The position numbers and the translations under genes were made by a program. Below the pieces are notes generated by a model that was not told where the DNA came from, made no database searches, and saw only the letters and a program-made list of their open reading frames with translations. From positions 1-8,206 of the forward strand of contig JAGLQT010000279.1 of the NCBI GenBank assembly GCA_023136715.1: 8,206 nucleotides of DNA. Direction: 5' to 3'. The first letter of the stretch is position 1; each line of letters starts with the position of its first letter. This DNA comes from Gammaproteobacteria bacterium (lineage in GTDB: Bacteria > Pseudomonadota > Gammaproteobacteria > SZUA-229). Positions 1-6,393 of this stretch are shown here, piece after piece.

Positions 1-2040
1 GACCTGGCTTTGTTGATCTGGCGCGGTGGAATTGATGTTGCAGATGACGAAGCAAGTAGCGTCAGTGATCTTGTGCTGGCATACGAGGCTGCCTCTGATC
101 CAGTGCGTCCAGTTGAATATTACCAGGCTGCGCTGGAAAAAAGATTAAACAGCGATGATGCACTATTAAATAATTTCAATACCACAGATTTGATACCAGT
201 GGATGCCAAATGTGCAATGGAGTTATTACAGGAAAATGCGCTTGCCGATTCCGGTGATAGTCCGTTCTCAGACAATCTGGATGCCAAGGCAGAAGCACTC
301 CAGAACATGGTTGATAAGAAGTTACAAGAAGTAAATGAACAAGTTGAAAAGAATATAGAAATTCCAGACCAGGTTCCTGCTAAAGAACAACAGGCTATTA
401 AAGACCAACTGGACATTAAAGAACAGTTAAGCAAATCTGGCGATCTGAAACCGGATGCAGAAACAGTAGAGCTTAATAAAAAAATGGAAGCCATATTGCC
501 GGGTATAACATCAGGTGATCCAAAAAAATTAAACTTAAAAGAATTTTCTTTTAATAAAATTGAAGAGTTAATGGCAGTTATTGATAAATTTATGGATGGT
601 AAGCAGGCTTTAGCAATAGAAGAATTGGAAAAAGCCAATAAAATAACTGAGGAAAAAATTGCTGATGAAATGAAAAATATGGACCATTTGCCCGATGAGG
701 AAAAGGAGAGGATAAAAAAAATGCTTGCTGGTTTCAATGTCGAGGAAGTTCCGAAGGAAATTCCAATGGCAAGGATGAATAGCGATGAACTAGAGAAGGG
801 CATGTCTGAATTATCACCACAACTTGCAGAGTCAATGCAACAAGTTGAGATGCTGAAAGCTATGGGTGGTGATGATGAAGCTGTTAAAAATGCTGAAAAG
901 ATGATCTCAGATGCGATGAATCAACAGCAAGCTGATATGAGTGAAATGATGCATGGTGCAGAGTCTGAATTTAAAGAATTGTATATTATGGCTGCACACG
1001 GACAGCCTCAATGCAGTTCACCGCATAAAGAGGAAATAACAACGGTTACGGAAAACTTTTTAGACAGAGTCAGAAAAAAACAGGCGGTTTCCAATATGGA
1101 TTGGGCCTGTATCGATTTAAGTGGAAAGGTACTGGATGGCCTCGATTTAAGCGGTGCCTATCTGGAACAGGTTAATTTTACTAATGCCAGCTTGAAAGGC
1201 TGTAATTTTGAAGGCGCCATATTAGCACGTGCCATATTGAATAATGCGGATTGTAGTAGTGCCAATTTTGATAATGCCAATATGGGAGCAGTGATTGCGC
1301 ACAGTACCATTTTTATGGCTGCACATTTTAAGGAAACCATCTTATCCAATAGTGACTTTAGTCATTCAACTTTTCATTCCAGTATACTGGAAGATGTACA
1401 GACACTTGAAATTAAGATTGATGGTGTGGACTTTACCAGTTGCAAAATGGAAAGAATGAAATTCATTGAGCTGGAATATAAAAATGCCACGTTTAAAGAT
1501 GCGCTACTTAACGGATCAGTTTTTCTACAATGTAAAGTCAGTGGCTGTGATTACAGTAGTGCAATCATGCGCAACTGTGTCTGGGCAAACACGTCCATTT
1601 CCAACGGTGTTTTTGATGGCGCTGACATGACATCTACTAGCTTTTCTTCAACAGAGGGCGAGCAGGTAGTTTATGAAAATAATAGTTTTCAGGAGAGTAA
1701 TCTGGAAAAAGCTAACTTCCTGGGTTTGTCTATGCCGAAATCAAATTTTCGAAAAGCCAATATCCAAAGTGCCAACTTTTCTGAAGCGGTTATTAAACAG
1801 GCTGATTTTAGCTATGCCAATGCTAAGCAGGCTTTGTTTAGAAAGGCTACCTTGACACAATGTAATTTTGATAATGCCAATATCATGGAAGGCATAATGA
1901 CAAAGGCGTATCTGTCGGGAGCATCATTTAGAAATGCCAATTTGTATGCAGTCGATTTCCTGCGTTCTACCATGGGCGAAACCGATTTTTCTGGCGCCAA
2001 CCTCGATAACACCATCATACGTGACTGGCAACCATCATGA
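1..2040 (+). CDS. DUF2169 / pentapeptide-repeat fusion protein, 5'-truncated (putative T6SS adaptor)
   Basis: The frame is open from base 1, so the start lies upstream; the TTG at 10 is not a convincing start. Three parts are visible. (1) About the first 50 codons, with LIWRGGIDVADDEA and a following LAYE segment, match the C-terminal end of DUF2169 as I know the family. (2) Roughly bases 277-984 encode a charged, Glu/Lys/Met/Gln-rich, mostly helical spacer with coiled-coil-like stretches and no Cys. (3) Bases 1105-2019 encode 61 consecutive pentapeptides in one unbroken register (centre Phe/Leu/Met/Ile, often Asn/Asp/Ser-Ala before it), which should fold as a right-handed quadrilateral beta-helix. 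Two units are poor (EDVQT, SSTEG). DUF2169 proteins act as cytoplasmic adaptors loading PAAR-like (DUF4150) effectors on VgrG; the DUF4150 gene downstream fits that. The TGA stop overlaps the next ATG (ATGA). The domain call is confident; the adaptor role is inferred from family and context. Confidence 0.85.
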   Translation, partial: DLALLIWRGGIDVADDEASSVSDLVLAYEAASDPVRPVEYYQAALEKRLNSDDALLNNFNTTDLIPVDAKCAMELLQENALADSGDSPFSDNLDAKAEALQNMVDKKLQEVNEQVEKNIEIPDQVPAKEQQAIKDQLDIKEQLSKSGDLKPDAETVELNKKMEAILPGITSGDPKKLNLKEFSFNKIEELMAVIDKFMDGKQALAIEELEKANKITEEKIADEMKNMDHLPDEEKERIKKMLAGFNVEEVPKEIPMARMNSDELEKGMSELSPQLAESMQQVEMLKAMGGDDEAVKNAEKMISDAMNQQQADMSEMMHGAESEFKELYIMAAHGQPQCSSPHKEEITTVTENFLDRVRKKQAVSNMDWACIDLSGKVLDGLDLSGAYLEQVNFTNASLKGCNFEGAILARAILNNADCSSANFDNANMGAVIAHSTIFMAAHFKETILSNSDFSHSTFHSSILEDVQTLEIKIDGVDFTSCKMERMKFIELEYKNATFKDALLNGSVFLQCKVSGCDYSSAIMRNCVWANTSISNGVFDGADMTSTSFSSTEGEQVVYENNSFQESNLEKANFLGLSMPKSNFRKANIQSANFSEAVIKQADFSYANAKQALFRKATLTQCNFDNANIMEGIMTKAYLSGASFRNANLYAVDFLRSTMGETDFSGANLDNTIIRDWQPS
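1264..1283 (+). repeat. 20-bp exact repeat, copy 1
   Basis: AATTTTGATAATGCCAATAT is identical to bases 1864-1883, exactly 600 bp downstream in the same gene. Both encode NFDNAN plus Met or Ile in pentapeptide units. A diverged third form (TTTGACAATGCCAATG, about 2723-2738) occurs in the next gene. This reflects the repeat history of the pentapeptide domains rather than a mobile element. Confidence 0.8.
1864..1883 (+). repeat. 20-bp exact repeat, copy 2
   Basis: Second copy of the repeat at 1264-1283. The 600-bp spacing equals 200 residues, or ten 20-residue coils of the predicted beta-helix, so both copies occupy the same face of the structure. Confidence 0.8.
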
Positions 2041-3098
2041 CGGTCGATAGCGGAAAAGAACTCTCCCGACAGGTTAAAGAGCAGGGCGAATTTTACACCA
2101 GGGAAAAGTTTTCTGACCTCGACTGCCGGAATATGGACTTTTCGGGTGGTATTTTTTCCGAGATTGAATTTAGTAATTGTGATTTTTCAGGCAGCAATCT
2201 TCGGGAAACCGCCTTTAATAATTGTGTGTTCAAGAGCAGTAAATTCTCCGGTGCCAAATTGAAGGAAACTGTTTTTGCTAACACCGACCTGAATGGAACA
2301 GATTTTGTTCAGGCAAAAATGGATTCCACTAAATTTATTGATTGTACCTGTAAGCAGTCACAATTTACAGGCTGCATGTTTGAAACGGTTATTGCTTCAA
2401 AGACTGATCTGACCGGTGCTTTATTAAATCAGGCAAATTTCAATACCAGCGTATTTGCTAACTGTGTTTTTTTGAATGCTGATTTTAGTGAATCCACCCT
2501 TGTTAAGTCGATCTTTAATGAAGGTGAATTTGCTAGCAACAATTTTGATAAAGTATCAATTCAACAAAGCTTTTTCTCAAAAGCCGATTTTAAAAATGTT
2601 GATTTTAGTAATAAGGACTTAACCCTGGTTCAGTTTTCTGAATGCTTATTAACCGGATGTGATTTTTCTTCATCTAAATTAATGCAGGCAGGATTTATGA
2701 ATGCTGATCTGTCTAATTCAAAGTTTGACAATGCCAATGTTGAGAACGGAAATTTTTATGAGGCGACTTTAACTGCTGTAAGTATGACAAAAGCGAATGT
2801 TTCCAAATGCAGTATGCAAAAAGCAAAAATTAAACAGGTGAATTGCACAGGGGCAAACATGGAGATGACGCAATTGACTGATTCGATAATTCAACAATCT
2901 GTTTTTTCCGGCGTTAATTTTACCGGTGCCGACCTGTCACATGCAGTGATTCAGGATTCTGATTTTAGTAATACATACTTTAAGACTGCAAGACTGCATG
3001 AATTATACGATGAAAATACGCTATGGGATGGAAGCATCAAAATAGATGCGCAAAAACCAGACCCGGCTAAACAAAAAGCAGAACAATGGGGTAAGTAA
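2037..3098 (+). CDS. Pentapeptide-repeat protein, 353 aa
   Basis: This is an almost pure pentapeptide-repeat protein. Residues 21-320 (bases 2097-2996) form 60 units in a single register with no insertion, for example SNCDF, NGTDF, TGCDF and TGADL, with Phe/Leu/Met at the centre. At four units per turn this predicts about 15 coils. Eight Cys (48, 63, 103, 113, 143, 203, 208, 258) all fall two residues before the centre, the inward small-residue site of this fold; 63, 103, 143 and 203 lie on the same face. A 20-residue N-terminal cap precedes the repeats, and a tail with YDENTLWDG follows, resembling the end cap common in this family. No signal peptide or membrane segment is seen. The start ATG overlaps the previous stop by four bases (ATGA) without a clear Shine-Dalgarno site, suggesting translational coupling. 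The protein likely works with the DUF2169-PPR partner, as a scaffold or a cargo-binding surface. The biochemical role is unknown. A gyrase-protecting (Qnr-like) role is an alternative that this context does not support. Confidence 0.88.
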   Translation: MTVDSGKELSRQVKEQGEFYTREKFSDLDCRNMDFSGGIFSEIEFSNCDFSGSNLRETAFNNCVFKSSKFSGAKLKETVFANTDLNGTDFVQAKMDSTKFIDCTCKQSQFTGCMFETVIASKTDLTGALLNQANFNTSVFANCVFLNADFSESTLVKSIFNEGEFASNNFDKVSIQQSFFSKADFKNVDFSNKDLTLVQFSECLLTGCDFSSSKLMQAGFMNADLSNSKFDNANVENGNFYEATLTAVSMTKANVSKCSMQKAKIKQVNCTGANMEMTQLTDSIIQQSVFSGVNFTGADLSHAVIQDSDFSNTYFKTARLHELYDENTLWDGSIKIDAQKPDPAKQKAEQWGK

Positions 3099-3103
3099 AT
3101 ACT

Positions 3104-3760
3104 ATGAAATCTACAAAAATTGTTCCACTGCAGCAGCCTGAAAGTGCTGTTGTGTATACGGCTACAGTTATATCTGTATCGAATAAACATTGTGTTATTG
3201 AATTGTCAGGAACACATTATACCGCGCAGATTATATTCAGTTGTCTGGTGCAGCCTATAAAGAATGACGTAGTAATGTGTGTTCTATCTGCAACCGGTGA
3301 TTATTACATAACAGGTGTGGTTGAACGAGAGGCGTCACAGTCTATGACGGTTTCATTCCCTGAAGACGTTACCATGCAGTCACTTACCGGTTCAATGAGT
3401 TTTCTGTCGTCAGATTCTGTGACGGTTGCAGCATCTAAGAACATTAATTGCATATCAGACCAGGCACTGCATAAAAGTAATAGAGCTGTTGTTAACTATG
3501 ACCAGTTAACGGCATCTGGTACTGATTTACAATCCAGTTTTTCTTCTGTTCGGCTTATCAGTGATTTTATAAATACGATGTCAAAACAGGTGTTGCAGAA
3601 ATTTAAAAATTATGTGCGGCATACTGAAGAATCTGATCAAACAAAAGCAGGCAATATGACCAGGCAAGTGAAGGGGTTGTATTCAATGGATTCACAGCAC
3701 ACCATCTTAATAAGTAAAAAAGACACAAAGATAGACGGTGAACGTATCCACATGGGTTAA
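3104..3760 (+). CDS. DUF3540 family protein, 218 aa
   Basis: Recognised as DUF3540 mainly from the C-terminal block (GLYSMDSQHTILI followed by KIDGERIHMG), preceded by the EESDQTKAG segment seen in this family. Residues 16-75 are beta-rich with the pattern of a small OB-like barrel (ATVISV, VIELSG, YYITGVV). Residues 80-145 carry alternating strand-like segments (SMTVSF, SMSFLS, SVTVAA), then a helical stretch near 146-175. There is no signal peptide. The gene begins 5 bp after the preceding stop; GGGG at 3088-3091 may serve as a weak ribosome binding site. DUF3540 genes commonly sit between DUF2169/pentapeptide genes and a DUF4150 gene, exactly as here, so a role in assembling or decorating a T6SS spike tip is likely. 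No molecular function is established that I can cite. Confidence 0.82.
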   Translation: MKSTKIVPLQQPESAVVYTATVISVSNKHCVIELSGTHYTAQIIFSCLVQPIKNDVVMCVLSATGDYYITGVVEREASQSMTVSFPEDVTMQSLTGSMSFLSSDSVTVAASKNINCISDQALHKSNRAVVNYDQLTASGTDLQSSFSSVRLISDFINTMSKQVLQKFKNYVRHTEESDQTKAGNMTRQVKGLYSMDSQHTILISKKDTKIDGERIHMG

Positions 3761-3779
3761 ACATATGAACAATTTAATT

Positions 3780-3786
3780 AAAGGGG
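3780..3786 (+). promoter_or_regulatory. Ribosome binding site for the DUF4150 gene
   Basis: AAAGGGG lies six bases before the ATG at 3793. It is the clearest Shine-Dalgarno site of the upstream cluster and fixes the start at 3793. It also shows that this gene has its own initiation site rather than depending on coupling to DUF3540, which ends 32 bp upstream. Confidence 0.7.
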
Positions 3787-3792
3787 ATAAAT

Positions 3793-4215
3793 ATGTTTGC
3801 TAATTGCTCATTGGCCGGTATGAATATGGCTATGCCCGATACCTGTTTGACGCCAGTACCGTCACCTGCCGGGCCGGTACCCACACCAATGCCGTATCCT
3901 AATATGGCGCAACTTGTTATGGCTATACCACCAACGGCATGCATGAAGGTCCTTATACAGTTCATGCCTGCACACAACCTGATGACCAATATTCCTTTGA
4001 GTAACGGCGATGAACCGGGTTGCATGCCTGGAGGTATTATGTCGGGCATAATTATGGGGCCTTCACGACACATGATGGGTAGTACCAAAGTTTTATATGG
4101 AGGTATGCCGGCAACACGGGCACTTATGGATACTACCATGCAGAATTTATCCAACTGTCCCGGTACAGGCAGGACGATAGTGCCATCACAAACCAAAGTA
4201 ATGATAATGAGTTAA
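3793..4215 (+). CDS. PAAR-like protein (DUF4150), 140 aa, no toxin domain
   Basis: The whole protein is a DUF4150 PAAR-like domain. It starts with MFANCSLAGMNMAMPDTCLT, continues with a Pro-rich PVPTPMPYPN segment, FMPAHN near residue 60, IPLSNGDEPG near 67-76, MGPSRH near 88-93 and GGMPATR near 103-109, and ends with SQTKVMIMS. Twenty of 140 residues are Met, which is normal for this family. Five Cys (5, 18, 50, 77, 122) and His 61 and 93 are candidate metal ligands by analogy with PAAR proteins. Such proteins cap the VgrG spike of T6SS and often carry a C-terminal toxin; here the protein stops right after the domain. Cargo must therefore be separate, absent, or bound by the pentapeptide proteins. 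A strong ribosome binding site supports the chosen start. Confidence 0.9.
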   Translation: MFANCSLAGMNMAMPDTCLTPVPSPAGPVPTPMPYPNMAQLVMAIPPTACMKVLIQFMPAHNLMTNIPLSNGDEPGCMPGGIMSGIIMGPSRHMMGSTKVLYGGMPATRALMDTTMQNLSNCPGTGRTIVPSQTKVMIMS

Positions 4216-4224
4216 TCAATTTAT

Positions 4225-4231
4225 AGGGTGA
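4225..4231 (+). promoter_or_regulatory. Ribosome binding site for the 97-aa gene
   Basis: AGGGTGA sits three bases before the ATG at 4235, with its core AGGG at 4225-4228 about six bases away. This supports translation of the small downstream gene as a real product and fixes its start in the 19-bp gap after the DUF4150 stop. Confidence 0.6.
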
Positions 4232-4234
4232 TTT

Positions 4235-4528
4235 ATGAGTGAAGAAAATAATAACAATACTGAACAACAATATCAGGTGCACGTGTCACCAGATTTAGAT
4301 TATAGCTATCGCGATGTTGCCAATATTTTTGCAGGTGCTGGAGATGTTGTCTTTGAATTTGGAAATATGCACCGTTCCATGCCCGGCAATATTACTATTG
4401 GAAATAGAGTCGTATTATCTATGGCAAATGCTATTGATCTGCAACAGAAACTGGGACAGGTCTTGGAAGAGGCGCAAAGGAAAATTCAGGAACAGTTTCA
4501 ACAGCAACAGCAGCAACAAAATAAATAA
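4235..4528 (+). CDS. Small protein, 97 aa, DUF3467-like with poly-Gln tail
   Basis: A 97-residue protein with an Asn/Glu/Gln-rich start (residues 1-12), a compact middle (about 13-85) and a C-terminal run of seven Gln before NK. No signal peptide or membrane segment is visible. The middle has a strand-rich part (YQVHVSP, GDVVFEFG), then NRVVLSMANAIDLQQKLGQ and a helix. This layout resembles DUF3467, whose members have an SEFVLDF-like strand, an arginine followed by a hydrophobic strand, and an A..L...L helix. I see similarity of pattern only, so the family call is tentative. The gene has a good ribosome binding site, follows the PAAR-like gene by 19 bp and ends 26 bp before the TpsB start. 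By position it could be a small chaperone or accessory of the spike module, or belong with the TPS pair. A second, shifted open frame over the same bases (4314-4532) looks like a shadow. Confidence 0.75.
   Translation: MSEENNNNTEQQYQVHVSPDLDYSYRDVANIFAGAGDVVFEFGNMHRSMPGNITIGNRVVLSMANAIDLQQKLGQVLEEAQRKIQEQFQQQQQQQNK
4499..4519 (+). repeat. CAA/CAG trinucleotide run (seven Gln codons)
   Basis: Seven successive Gln codons (CAA CAG CAA CAG CAG CAA CAA) encode the poly-Gln tail of the 97-aa protein. Codons are mixed, so this is not a perfect microsatellite, but slippage in units of three could vary tail length without breaking the frame. Confidence 0.85.
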
Positions 4529-4531
4529 GTG

Positions 4532-4553
4532 AAGCAATAGAGATTGTTTTTTT
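4532..4553 (+). terminator. Weak AT-rich hairpin plus T run before tpsB
   Basis: AAGCAAT (4532-4538) can pair with ATTGTTT (4543-4549) around an AGAG loop, with one G-T wobble pair, and the T run goes on to 4553. The shape is that of a Rho-independent terminator, but the stem has only one G-C pair, so it would be weak. It ends one base before the probable TpsB ATG at 4555, and its AGAG loop is the only purine-rich candidate for a ribosome binding site. It may be a partial terminator, an RNA structure that affects TpsB translation, or chance. Confidence 0.3.
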
Positions 4554-4554
4554 G

Positions 4555-6297
4555 ATGTTTAAAATTATTTATTCTATTAGAAAAATAGCTAGCAGGCTGG
4601 TTTTATTCGGCGTGTTATTTTTTCTGACTGACAGCGTTTATTCGGCTGATGTCCCGGTCATGCCACAAATCCAGAATGAGCCGGAGCCATTTGTTTATCC
4701 TGAAATAGAAGATCAAATAACGCCTGCTGAAAAACCGGTTATAGATGATCCTTCAGCACCAAGAATGTTGCTAAAGGGGTTTGAAATCTATGGTGTCAAT
4801 GATTATCCTGAACACGACATAACGCTGGAAAAAATTCAACAGTTAATTGCTGTTGAAACGGCAGCAATGATACATGAAGGAAATCAACGTTTATTTACCA
4901 TGGGCATGTATGAGCGCATTGCAAATGCAATTACGCGCTATTATCGTGAACGAGGTTTCTTTCTAGCCAGGGCGTACATCCCGGAACAAAAAGTTAGTGA
5001 TGGCATTGTTAAGCTGAAAGTAGCTGAAAGTTCTCTTGAACAAATCGCGTTTGATGATAATCAGTTATACGATGATGAAACCATGGGCGTTTTATTCGAG
5101 GATCTTATAGACAAGCCTGTGCATATTACTGGTGTTGAGTCTGCCTTGTATAAATTAAATGATTATCCGGGCTTAACCGCTTCCGCCATTTTTGGTCCGG
5201 GTTCAAAACCGGGTTCAGCCGCCATTGTTATGCGAACCGAAGAAACTTCTTCCATTAACTTCTTGTCATTTGATAATTATGGTTCGGCATTTACGGGTGA
5301 AAATAGGGTGTTGTTCAGACACGTAAATAATAATGTCTTTGGTAATGCTGATTCATTAATGTTCAATGTGATGGGTGGCCTGTCACCTACAAATAGTCAA
5401 TATGCGGATGTGTTTTATGTTCAACCGGTATATAAGTCTTTGTTTAAAGTGGGGGGTGGTGCGAAGGTTAATTTTTTCAGCGTTGGTGAGGAGTTAGAGG
5501 ATCTGGATATAAATGGGGAGTCGATAGTTATTAATGGATTTATCGATTACAACCTTGTGCATACAAGACTTGATCGCTTCTCATTAATGGCTGATTTAAG
5601 CCTGAAGTCAGCCACCAGTAAGCTGGTCGATGAAGTCAGCTCTGAAGATAAACTATCAGTTATAAGATTTGATATGGCCTATTCCGGTGTTGATCGTTGG
5701 TTGTGGCGCGCTAATCATGAATTCCTGGCTTCAATAAGTATAGGTATGGCTGGTTTTCTTGGTTCAATGGATGAGAATGGTAATGACCTTTCAAGTCGGA
5801 CCGGGGAAACCCAAGGTAATGCTGGTGGTGACTTTACAAAATTTAATCTTAGCTATACACGACTGCAGCCTATTGTTAATTTGCAATCGTTACTTTTTAG
5901 ATTCCAGGCGCAATTCTCATCTGATTTGTTAACTTCGCTAGAACAATATAGTCTGGGTGGTCCCTATAATGTGCGCGCATATCCTGTCGCAGAAATACTG
6001 GTCGATAATGCAATTTTTACTTCTTTTGAATATATATTGAATGCCTCACCTGAAATTGAACTGGATTGGTTAAGCACATTACAGTTATCGCTCTACTTTG
6101 ATTATGCTAAAGGCGATTTGAATGATCCTTTAATTAATGAAGTTGCTACTGCAGCCTTATCTGGTTTGGGTGTAGGTATTCAAATCGAACCATTTAATAA
6201 TTTTATAGCCAGAATAGATTTTTCGACAGCGCTAGGCGATGAGCCATCAGATTTGCAGTCATTACCATTTTATTTCAGCATGAAATATCGTTTTTAA
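4555..6297 (+). CDS. TpsB two-partner secretion outer-membrane transporter (ShlB/FhaC/HecB family)
   Basis: Exports the TpsA exoprotein encoded next door across the outer membrane. ATG 4555 is preferred over the TTG at 4552, giving 580 residues, a usual family length. A signal peptide (about 1-30) has basic residues, a hydrophobic core (LVLFGVLFFL) and likely cleavage after VYS. A Pro/Glu-rich linker (about 31-70) follows. POTRA 1 is near 71-158 (LLKGFEIYGV; RERGFFLARAYIPEQ is a hallmark). POTRA 2 is near 161-228 (LNDYPGLTASAIFGPGSKPG). The rest is a 16-strand type barrel: DNYGSAFTGENR near 240, the conserved L6 loop motif VRAYP near 473-477 after SLGGPYN, FDYAKGD near 515-521, and a C-terminal SMKYRF with terminal Phe as expected for BAM-inserted porins. 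The VRGY motif has Ala for Gly, a common variant. There is no strong ribosome binding site; a weak hairpin lies just upstream. Confidence 0.95.
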   Translation: MFKIIYSIRKIASRLVLFGVLFFLTDSVYSADVPVMPQIQNEPEPFVYPEIEDQITPAEKPVIDDPSAPRMLLKGFEIYGVNDYPEHDITLEKIQQLIAVETAAMIHEGNQRLFTMGMYERIANAITRYYRERGFFLARAYIPEQKVSDGIVKLKVAESSLEQIAFDDNQLYDDETMGVLFEDLIDKPVHITGVESALYKLNDYPGLTASAIFGPGSKPGSAAIVMRTEETSSINFLSFDNYGSAFTGENRVLFRHVNNNVFGNADSLMFNVMGGLSPTNSQYADVFYVQPVYKSLFKVGGGAKVNFFSVGEELEDLDINGESIVINGFIDYNLVHTRLDRFSLMADLSLKSATSKLVDEVSSEDKLSVIRFDMAYSGVDRWLWRANHEFLASISIGMAGFLGSMDENGNDLSSRTGETQGNAGGDFTKFNLSYTRLQPIVNLQSLLFRFQAQFSSDLLTSLEQYSLGGPYNVRAYPVAEILVDNAIFTSFEYILNASPEIELDWLSTLQLSLYFDYAKGDLNDPLINEVATAALSGLGVGIQIEPFNNFIARIDFSTALGDEPSDLQSLPFYFSMKYRF

Positions 6298-6393
6298 TTA
6301 ATAGCTGGTTTAATCGTCTAATCAATGTCAGTAAAAGAAATATATGAATAAGTATAGTTGCTTTTTTCACATTTAAAAACATGGACTATAGTC
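6298..6393 (+). other. tpsB-tpsA intergenic spacer with a small dyad
   Basis: This 96-bp AT-rich gap holds no gene and no clear terminator. A perfect 10-bp palindrome, GACTATAGTC (6384-6393), abuts the TpsA ATG. No canonical Shine-Dalgarno site is visible before 6394. The TATAGT inside the palindrome resembles a -10 box, but any transcript from it would start at or after the ATG, so it is not called a promoter. TpsB and TpsA are most simply read as one transcript. Confidence 0.5.

Noticed and set aside
120..803. 227-aa open frame on the minus strand, Ser/Leu/Phe-rich
   Set aside because: It is antisense to the charged helical spacer of the DUF2169 fusion. Its Ser/Leu/Phe composition is what reversing Glu/Lys/Met codons produces, and it has no family signature.
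2037..3098. Qnr-like quinolone-resistance or gyrase-protecting pentapeptide protein
   Set aside because: Length, lack of the Qnr loop pattern, and the DUF2169/DUF3540/DUF4150 setting point to a secretion accessory rather than a DNA mimic.
3765..3803. 12-codon ATG frame with its own TAA overlapping the DUF4150 start (possible leader peptide)
   Set aside because: It is out of frame, has no ribosome binding site, contains no regulatory codon run, and is explained by chance in an AT-rich gap.
3774..4196. 140-aa open frame on the minus strand opposite the DUF4150 gene
   Set aside because: The plus strand is an unmistakable DUF4150 protein with a good ribosome binding site. The reverse frame is open because of its codon composition and shows no recognisable family.
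4314..4532. 72-aa plus-strand frame overlapping the 97-aa gene
   Set aside because: No ribosome binding site, Leu/Asn/Ser-rich shadow of the better supported frame, and no recognisable features.
6358..6392. Possible sigma-70 promoter (TTGCTT or TTCACA with TATAGT) ahead of tpsA
   Set aside because: Spacings are 23 or 15 bp, and the start point would fall at or after the TpsA ATG, so it cannot make a normal leader for this gene.
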